Shown piece after piece: positions 56,040-64,000 of a stretch of 64,000 nucleotides of DNA; the first letter of the stretch is position 1, and each line of letters starts with the position of its first letter. A program made the position numbers and the translations under genes. A model generated the notes under the pieces. That model was not told the origin of the DNA, searched no databases, and saw only the letters and a list, made by a program, of their open reading frames with translations. Source of the stretch: Isoetes taiwanensis. Taxonomy: Eukaryota; Streptophyta; Lycopodiopsida; Isoetales; Isoetaceae. The stretch covers positions 16,866,041-16,930,040 of the forward strand of contig JAJEKV010000002.1 in the NCBI GenBank assembly GCA_021234155.1. Reading direction: 5' to 3'.

Positions 56040-57413
56040 AAAGATTTATTACAGGGTAATACTTTAGAAAGAATTATAAGACCCAGGTTCTCCGAATGGA
56101 TTAAGAAAGGAGTCCCAAATGAATCCCGTAGCGGCAGAGTAGAAGAGGCCTTGAATTCTCTTTCCTCTAAAAACTTATCTACCAATCTAGAACAGCTTCT
56201 TCAATCAGCAGGTCTCAAGCCAGAACATTGCAATATTAAAGTAACAGAGATAAACCATTCGAGGCATATTAAGAATATGGAAAATCTAATCTCTAAGGCA
56301 GTGGTGGAGTTTTTTACGGGAGGCTTTTTGGACTACAGGAAGCTACAAAATTGGCTTACCAGGCATCTCGATGCTTTGAATATGCCGCAATTTCAGAGCA
56401 TCAAAGCTAGTGGTAGTAACTTTTTCCTAATACTATTCGATGATGAGAAAGCTATGGAAAAGATAGTCTCCAGAGGAGTAGACTGCTTCGCGGGAGAATT
56501 TGTGTTGTACCAGTACTATACACAGGTTTTACCCCAGATAAATTGTCAGCTGTTAAACTTCCCTGCTGGCTTGAGATAGAATAGCTTCCAATGGATATAA
56601 TTGACTCAGAATTTTTAATTGCCATAGCAAAGAATCTGGGCACATATATAACTCATTCGATTGCAAAGGGGCCAAGGATATGTGTGGGAATTATAGCAGC
56701 AGAGGGTATGCCATGGTTCACTCTCGTGCAAAGTGGGACGTACTACTCATTGTTCAAGTTAAGACTCATAAATGGATGGGATATTAGAAGGATGTTTCCC
56801 GCAATGGAAATTAAGGGTCTAGAAGATTGTTTTGTGTTCCGGAGAGAATAATGTCAAAGTAGCAGGTGAGAAGGGAATAGAGCTAAATGGGAAAATAAAG
56901 AATAGAGCTAAATGGGAAAAAAAAAAGAGGGATCATCTAAATTCAGATGAAATGGAATGTGAAGTTAATTTACCATCTAAAGGTAATCCAGAATTGGACA
57001 AGAAGCAAGAACGAGGGGAAAACATAGAAAATAGAAAGGAACATGTGAATGAGGATGGATGGGCCATGGTACAACATAGAAATGGTGGCAGACTTAAAAA
57101 TCAGATACGAAAGAGGTTACCTAATTTGGGAAATACCACAAAAAATTTCACAGGTCATGACTGTTCCAATGTTCAAGCAACAGAGAATCACAATAAGAAA
57201 GTACTAACTGAGTATATGGCAGTAGAATATCAAGTTGCCAACGAGCAGTTTCCAGTGCATAATAACAGATGGGCGGATTTACCAATGGATGAAAATATAG
57301 AGCATCTTGCTGACGGAATGCCAAGAAAAAAGAGAGTTATACCAAGATTGGGAGAACAGTGCTTTGAGACGACATCACTCAAACAGTCGAATGTGTTTTC
57401 TATTGGAGCATAA
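56040..57413 (+). pseudogene. L1 ORF1 (DUF4283-like, basic tail)
   Basis: NMENLISKAVVEFFTGGFLD, WLTRHLDAL, NFFLILFDDEKAMEKIVSRG and the later IAIAKNLGTYITHSI with RICVGI follow the pattern of the DUF4283 RNA-binding region of plant L1 ORF1. Frames shift at about 56575 and 56845. The tail (56832-57413) is highly charged, with WAMVQHRNGGRLKNQ and NNRWADLPMDE, and is typical of the ORF1-ORF2 linker. 'gaatagagctaaatgggaaa' is tandemly repeated at 56877-56920. Confidence 0.75.
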
Positions 57414-57420
57414 AATTCTT

Positions 57421-57915
57421 AGCTAGAACATCAGGGGGATAAAATCCTCTGAGGCCAAAGGCAGTAGGCTATCTCTAGCGTTGAAAAAAAATTCTCCAGA
57501 TATTGTTTGTTTACAAGAGCATAAATGTAAGAAGGAAGAAATTCGGGTTTTGCTTAACATACTAGGAAAAGATTATGTGGGCATCATGTCATCTAGTGGC
57601 AACTCTAGTGCGGGAACTTTTATCGCATGGAGAAAACAGTTGAAACTTTTATCGACGTATACAGATCATTTTGGGAGGTGCGCAATAGTAACCTAGTATG
57701 CTCATGGTAAAAAATGGGGAGTGATAAATATTTATGCACATAATCAAGCCAGGCAAAGAGCCTCCATGTGGGCCAGTGTGAAGAACAGATTGAAAAAATT
57801 TGACAGAGATATACGGTGGATTATAGTTGGGGACTTCAATATGGTGGAAACTAGTAGTGATAGATATTGGAGTGAGATTGAGGTTGTGCATGGATTCGAA
57901 AGGGAACAGTGATTG
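57421..57915 (+). pseudogene. L1 endonuclease domain
   Basis: APE-type signatures: NIRGIKSSEAKG start, PDIVCLQEHKCKKEEI (catalytic Glu), GVINIYAHNQARQR and WIIVGDFNMVE (Asp-x-Asn). A TAG at about 57694 and frame changes break it. It would nick the target DNA. Confidence 0.8.
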
Positions 57916-58147
57916 AGCATGTTTAATGAATTGGAATTCATGGAACTACAGGGTTCACGTGGTGTAATGGTTGGATTGGAGGTGGCAGGGCATATGCATG
58001 GCATGATAGGTGTTATATAAGTGCAAGAAATGAACATATCATTATACCGTCATAATCTATTAGAGAACTTTACTTCGGAATCATAATCTGCAGATTATAT
58101 GTTCTTCTAGAGTTAGTACTTCTAAACTGTCAAAGACAGTCTTCAAG

Positions 58148-60790
58148 TTGAACCCCAGATTTCTTAAAGATGCAGATTTTAAAGATCAATGTAAGCAGAT
58201 TTGGACTGCGGCTAGCAGAAATAAAGAGGGAATAGAAGCAATGATTGCAGCTCTAGCAGCAGTCAAAAAATTTGCTAAGGCTTGGGGTCGTAACAAGGTG
58301 GCCGAGGAAAACATTTTGTTGGAATCATTTTACAAAGAATTGACGGAACTTAGAAGAATCGTCACTAGCTCAGGCGAAAGGGAAAAGACAGTTCTAGAGA
58401 AAATTAAGAGGCTAGAACAAATCAAAATTCAACAAGCAAGGATTAAAGCAGGATTGACGTGGATCAAGGAAGGTGACAAATGTACATGTTTCTTTTTTAA
58501 AGTAGCAAAGCAGAGGAAACAAGCAGCCATATTGTCCTCAATACAGGGAGAGGATGGTCATTATTCGAAACCCTCAACAGGTGAAGGACTTTGTATTTTT
58601 AAGACTTTTTTAAGAAGAAGAATGTATATTTTCAAGATTGCGTTAAGGAGTTAATTCTCCCAAAAGTTGTATCTAAGGTATCCGCTACGCAAAGGAAACA
58701 GCTCGGACAACCGCTATCTGCTGAAGAGATGCGTGAGGCCGTCTACTCTCTGGCCAAAAATAAATGTCGGGGTATAGATGGCATTCCAGCAGAATTCTTT
58801 CAGGAATACTGGGAATGGGTACAGCCCCTTGTGTACAGTGCTTATCAGGACTTTCTACAAGCTGATAAACTTGATAGCAAATTAAACACTGGATGTATCA
58901 CCTTAATCCCAAAGGTGAAAAAACCGAAGTCCATAGGGGACTGGAGACCCATTACCCTGTTGTCGACCTTTTGCAAAATTATAGCAAAAGGTTATGCGAA
59001 AAAAATAAAACATATCCTGGTGGATCATATACTGGTGGATCATATATCTGATGTTGAGTCGGGATTTATTCCAGGCAGAAGTATTCTCAGTAATATTGCG
59101 GCTGCTTTTGAAGGCATACATTGGGCAAGAAAGACAAGTCAAAAGGTGCTTTACCTAAAGCTTGACTTTAAGAAGGCATATGGCAGTGTGAGCTGGTCCT
59201 TTTTGGATAAGATGTTGCTTGCTTTTGGCTGTGGACCGGAGTTACCAGTATTGTTGCAAAGCTATAAAAATCAACGCATGCATCTGTGTTAGTTTTGGGA
59301 GAGACCTTCCCTATTTTCAACGTAAGCAGGGGTATTAGACAAGGATGCCCCTTGGCGCCTTTCCTTTCTAACATTGTTGCATAAGGACTATCTCAAGTGC
59401 TACTGGCAGCAGTGGAAGATAGGATTATAACAGGGCGGCAGATGACAGATGGATCGCAACAAATATGTAATCAATATGCCGATGATACCTTTTTATTTTT
59501 AGAAGCCTCGGAAGATAATCTCAAAGCAGTTACTGGATTCTTTCTCTAAAGCATCAGGTTGGTTTCTCATTAGGGCAAATGTGCAGCTGTTTGGCTATTA
59601 GATGAGCCTCCTCCGACTCATGTTTACTGCTTTCCCTTGGACCATAATATCTGTTGGGTCTTCATCGAAGTTGCTCGGCATTCCAATCGGGGTATGCACT
59701 TTATCCTCGAACATATGGGGTGAGATCTTGATCAGTTTAGACAAACATTTGAGATGGTGGAAGATTAGTAAACTCTCCATGGCAGGAAGGATTGTTGTAG
59801 CTAAGTCAGTGCTTAGCAGTACTCATATTTACGCTGCATCGGTGCTGTTGGCTCCTAAATCAAAGCTAGCAGAGTTAACAAAAATGGTGCGAAATTTTGT
59901 CTGGGGTGGAAATGAGGAAGGAGCAAATGTCAAAGTAGCGTGGAGAAAGTGTCTGAGATCCAAAGCTCAAGGGGGGGCTAGGAATGCTCGACTTTAAGTT
60001 GCACAGTCAGATCCTAGTCTGCAAATTCATGTGGGAATTTCTCCAACAGGACTCAAAATCTCTGGGCCTTGAGCTTCTAAAACAATCACTAACTCATTAT
60101 ACGCCTTGCGGAAAACCATTTCATAAAGCAGATCTGCCTTGGGCCCTCTTCTATAAATTGCGACCATACGCAGGGGCTTCGCCAATTCTTAAAGGATTGT
60201 TAAAAGCTTGGGAGGCAGTAAAAGTTCTGTAGCGCCTGGATATAAAAAATTGTACCTCTGCATCTATGCCTTTGTGGTGGCTGCAAATGGAAACCAACAG
60301 AGGTCGCGTGCCACTTTTCTTGGTGGTGAATAAAAGAACACAAAACAGATGGACTGGGGCAGATTTATTTTGCATTGGAGATTGGTATCGAAGCAGGGTA
60401 CGATATTCCTGGGAGTCATTCCAAAGCAAGTTTAACTTGAGAATGCGTGATAAGCGAATTTGGAACATGGTATGTGACAATATTCTGCCTTATATGGTTC
60501 CACAAGTAGGTGCTTTCCGCTTACCTCGTGAAGATCTTGATAAAAAACATTTTGTTTCAAAAGCATACAAGGTCCTACATGTGAATGAATCGATAAGTCT
60601 CCCCTCTCAATGGGAGTTAACATTAGAAGATAACCTTGTCACTCAAATATGGAAAGGGGTTTGGAGGAGCCACCTGCCACCAAAGGTATCCACACTGCTA
60701 TGGCAAATTATTCACAGAGCAATCAGGGTAAACATATTAGTGAACAAGTTCAACAGTGATGTATCACTGAGTGATAACACTGCCTCATGA
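58148..60790 (+). pseudogene. L1 reverse transcriptase and C-terminal region
   Basis: Blocks: KNKCRGIDGIPAEFFQEYWE, LNTGCITLIPKVKKPKSIGD, VESGFIPGRSI, LYLKLDFKKAYGSVSW (catalytic Asp), RGIRQGCPLAPFLS, and the YADD box at 59474-59485. Then a thumb region (59602-59997) and a zf-RVT-like block IWKGVWRSHLPPKVSTLLWQ (60645-60710). A 15-bp in-frame duplication gives HILVDHILVDHI (59011-59046). Stops and shifts at 59290, 59380, 59550, 59995 and 60230. Confidence 0.85.
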
Positions 60791-61219
60791 ACTGCAGGGA
60801 ACTCCACTCAGTATGGAAAAAATTGAAGGAAGAGTTTGAGACTTTTATTTCAGAAAAGGAGATCTTATTAGGCCTGTATCCATCATCTTGGCAAACTGGA
60901 AAAAGAATCGCTTTGAATCTATGCAAAGGATGGCTTCTATGGCTAATATGGAAGAGGCGGAGAAAATTTGTGTTCTTTCGATAATATCTATACCCCAATA
61001 ACCTATGGCCATCTTTGAAACAAAAGGTCCGCCAATATCTTGCAGCATTTGAGGAGGAGGAGTGGGCTTCCCAAGCTCACGACTCTCTTTCATCTCTCTT
61101 ATAAAAGTTCAATTTCATAGCCGAGTGGTTATCCCTACATAAACGAATATGTTGTGTAGGTGTATGATATTACTGTACATTGATAAGCTCCAATTAATAT
61201 ATATCTGATCCTTCCAAAA

Positions 61220-62100
61220 AAAAAAAAGGGTTGTAGATTCACCTAATGATCCATGTTGAATAAATTTCCTCGATATTCTCCAATGGTTATGTTTATTTTC
61301 CCTTGACATTTCTAGTCTCCCCATGCTACACTTTCCAAATATGTCCCTGAGTTGAAGTTCTGAATACAACATATCTTTGTCGCCCCATTTCTTGATTTAT
61401 ACTTCATCAAAGCCTCGCCTCTAGCTGCTTACCATACGTGATACAATGATCATGTGAATTTGTACCTTGTCCACTGCTATCAATCATGTGCCCATTCCCA
61501 ACAAAGATTGAGACATTATGATCTCTGGCCAATGCAAACATTTTGAGGCACGGTCTCTCTTCATCCCAAATGTATCATAATTATAAAAATCAATCTTTCT
61601 CAAAAAGCTTGATGGGAGACATTACGTTTTAGCCAAAGATAAGTTGCAAGGCTCATTTCACTCAAAAGACCTATATATCTGAGGCAATCGCATATCTTCT
61701 TTATTAAAATGGGATAGTCTTGAAATTTGTGCCTGGAACATCATTGTGCAGACGTACACGGCGTTCCCTTCCCCCTTGCGGCTCCTCTTGCGGGGCACAG
61801 GTTTTCGATGATTCTTCACTTCCTCTTCTACGAATTTTTTCCTCAACCATCTTGGCGCCTCAGAATTGCATTATTGCATTCTTAAGCTTGCGTTGAGTCG
61901 TGTACATGATGGCATGATGCGAGATAGCTAAAAAATGCTAACAGTAATGCAAGAAATTTTGGCAGGTCTGAAGAATCCCTCCCCCTTTCCCTTCCCTCCC
62001 TCCCCTCTACCCCAAAACTGAAGTATCCGGCCCCCAAGATCGACTGAAGAATCCAGCCCTCCTCGTTTCATGAATTCGGCCCCCTTGCTGGAATAGAGAA
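61220..62100. other. No gene seen
   Basis: No supported gene. The right end is rich in C and in 'atccggccccc'-type words resembling the edges of the Merlin elements at 43-45 kb. Confidence 0.4.
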
Positions 62101-62190
62101 GGGGTTGGATAACATGTTTTGTGTTGCTGTTCTGGACAGGAAAAAGGAGAGCTCACTGATATAATATATCAGTACATTGAAAACAAAGCA
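62101..62190 (+). mobile_element. Merlin transposase scrap
   Basis: About 85 bp matching the Merlin core around VAVPDREKETFTDIIYQYIE; here 'gttctggacaggaaaaaggag' and 'gatataatatatcagtacattga'. Too short to define an element. It shows the family is present at least three times in this window. Confidence 0.6.
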
Positions 62191-62689
62191 GCCAGGAGGG
62201 CGGATTCGGATGGGGAGGGGGGGGGTTTACTTCGATCGGTCTTTGGGGGAGGGATATTTCAAATTGGGGGGGGGATAAGCCAAACTAGCCGAAATGTTCT
62301 TAGGGTTGTCTTACTTTTCAGGATTGCAGCTTCAGGATTGGCTTCTGGAATGTTCGTATTTTATTTTAGTTGTATGCATGTCTATTTTTTTGTCCATTCA
62401 TTTTATGATAACGGTTGCGGATTTGAAATTAAAGACCCTTCCGGCCATGGCACTTTCAGCTCCGTCAGGATTTTGTTTTTTCTTGATAGCAACAGTCTAG
62501 AAGAAAGTACACCTTTTATCCATTTGCATTTGTGGTTGATCTTGCAGAATGCATCATTCCTTTGCAAACAGGATCAAGGCAACCATTTCGTACTTGGGGT
62601 TTTAAGCAAGGGAAGCAAACAATCCATCGTGTTTTTTATTTTCCTAAAGCACTTTGCCTCTGTGTCGTTGCTAAAAGCCCAGGTGTTCG

Positions 62690-63890
62690 ATTTGGAGGAT
62701 CGCCCCTATGTGCTACAAGTGTTCTAATGCCCATTACCATTGCTGCATCATTCAACACCTCTCTATTTTACAAGATTGGCCAAGTACTCTGTTTCTCTTT
62801 CCTTTTTGCTGTTTCAAGTGATGATTTTAACTTGCTACAAAAATGTAGGTTGTTTTCATGGAAGCAAGGTCAATGCATAATCTTGGGCAGGCTAGTCTCA
62901 CGTTCTGGAGCTCAAATATAAGTATTGTGAGGGATCCAAGATGGAAAGAGGGCAGGAAATATGGAGATGGAGAAGAGGGCAGGGAAGAGGGTCTGCAAGA
63001 AGTGAGATCCACAGGGAGTCCCTCCCTCAAGGTTTTTGCCTGTTGTAAATATAATGACAACTTATGATATGGATAACTACTGGGCACATACCGCTACCAT
63101 TTCTTATGCAAGGTATATTTGATGACTGTCATGCAACATCTTCCATAGTTTTCATCAAATCCCTCCATTCCAATGCATGTCTGTAAGCATGGCATATGAT
63201 TTCACCCTCAGGTAGATTTCTCTGTTGCATTCCATGTGGACCCTCCAAAAACAAATGAATATTGAATTGCAGAATACATTAACTTAGAAGTTTGTGAAAA
63301 CAATGCAATTGCGCATTTCACGCATGCCATATCTATTTCTAACATTTTTACCATGGCAAACCCTTTGAAATGTAACTCAACAAGATCTGGACGATACCTA
63401 CAAATGTGACATTTGTAAGCTGTGTGAAGGACGACCATGTCAGCTTTGGTATGTGTTTTTACAATCACGTTAATGGTGTAACAACATGTGCCGAGGAATG
63501 CCTCGGGTCTGGATGGGTAATTGCGGGAGTCAAATTATGTTTTCCTTTTCCTTTTAGCTTAATGTTGTTATTTGCATTTTTCCAGGTTTGAACCTCAAAT
63601 GTGAAACATTCCTTTCCAAACATGCAGCAGAGGCTTTACAAAGAGGAAAAATCACTGAATTGGATGGTAATCGAGCTCTCACTAATTTATTTACTATCAG
63701 AATGCATCTTGAATTATCTGATGGCAATTCGGCAAGCCAACAGTATGGCAACTTGGGGGGGCTACATATGTTTGCACAAAAGAAAATCAACAGCTTGCAC
63801 TTGAAGCTGCTTTATAAGGAGTTGTGCTCTTAAAAAATGATGGCATGTTATACCACTTTCATGAACAAAAATTGAGACATTAGGTGTTAT
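62690..63890 (+). pseudogene. GH3 beta-D-xylosidase-type gene, decayed
   Basis: Recognisable pieces in order: PGVRFGGSPLCATS, ITIAASFNTSLFYKIGQ (donor GTACTC at about 62782), then after a clean acceptor (ATGTAG|GTTG at 62846) MEARSMHNLGQASLTFWSSN, ISIVRDPRW and LKVFACCK (62858-63055), YDMDNYW (about 63075), QQDLDDTY (about 63380), SCVKDDHVSFGMCFYNHVNG and TTCAEE (about 63415-63500), and GLNLKCETFLSKHAAEALQR to YGNLG (63585-63752). These follow plant GH3 beta-xylosidase/arabinofuranosidase proteins that act on cell-wall arabinoxylan. Several frame changes, missing catalytic-Asp exon sequence and a stop near 63804 argue for a pseudogene. The N-terminal third is absent. Confidence 0.75.
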
Positions 63891-64000
63891 AAGTCCCAAT
63901 GCCAATGCAACACAGACCATGACTGGAAACTATGAAGGTAAGTAGAACTGATGCTTTTGTTATAAAAACTATTATAACCTATTAGTGCTTAAAATAAGAA

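Larger units (their letters stand above)
55880..61220 (+). mobile_element. L1-type LINE, degraded, poly(A)-ended
   Basis: Order: ORF1 with a DUF4283-like domain (56040-56860), a basic Asn/Lys-rich linker (56832-57413), endonuclease (57421-57915), reverse transcriptase (58700-59560), and a C-terminal part with a zf-RVT-like block (60266-60780). An A-rich run (61207-61218) ends it. Many frame changes and stops. The 5' end is uncertain and no target-site repeat was found. Confidence 0.85.

Noticed and set aside
62119-62727. 202-residue frame as a membrane protein
   Set aside because: It starts in a Merlin scrap and runs through G-rich low-complexity DNA into the region before the GH3 remnant; the hydrophobic stretch looks accidental.

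Overview
This is a nuclear segment of a land plant. Three things point there: spliced genes with GT-AG introns, a plastid-type ABC1 kinase and a plant-type GH3 beta-xylosidase remnant, and a plant repeat load (Ty3/gypsy elements with an initiator-Met primer site, an L1 with a DUF4283-like ORF1, a miniature LTR element, DUF8039-like transposon sequence). The density of old non-LTR elements makes me lean to a non-angiosperm, but the sequence does not settle the species. Almost everything is mobile or decayed. The only gene that reads cleanly across many exons is the ABC1 kinase.

Layout. 0.3-1.3 kb (minus) and 10.1-11.2 kb (plus) hold two diverged copies of one protein family I do not recognise, pointing away from each other. 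Between them lie a 5'-truncated LINE (2.6-5.4 kb), an LTR-retrotransposon remnant with a 3' LTR (5.5-8.05 kb) and a copia RNase H scrap (8.9-9.4 kb). 11.36-16.83 kb is the most unusual block. It has four small genes, each with an upstream cluster of a 22-bp palindrome (half-site TCGCACCGTGG) repeated at an almost invariant 57-bp step. Gene 1 has H2B-like and H2A-like histone-fold segments. Gene 2 joins a DUF8039-like domain to an H3-like tail and histone fold. 17.1-19.5 kb (minus) is a DDE-type transposase gene interrupted by two stops.

19.8-26 kb is repeat debris, including a LINE 3' end and GGGCG palindromes. 26.07-42.27 kb is one nested complex: two gypsy elements run into each other head to head and a third LTR of the same family follows. 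Those LTRs are interrupted by a LINE fragment, by a nearly complete young chromovirus-like gypsy element (35118-41133, TSD ACTTG) and by another LINE fragment. A miniature LTR element sits inside the first gypsy arm. 43.4-45.8 kb holds two Merlin-type DNA transposons in head-to-head orientation. 46.6-54.1 kb (minus) is the ABC1 kinase gene. 55.9-61.2 kb is a degraded L1, and 62.1-63.9 kb holds a Merlin scrap and a GH3 beta-xylosidase pseudogene.

How the parts relate. The histone-fold block behaves like a unit: every gene start in it has a palindrome cluster, while the one convergent gene pair has none. I infer a mobile or formerly mobile module with shared regulatory sites that carries core-histone-like proteins. 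Single in-frame stops and frameshifts suggest this copy is decaying. The ABC1 kinase is the best candidate for a working host gene.
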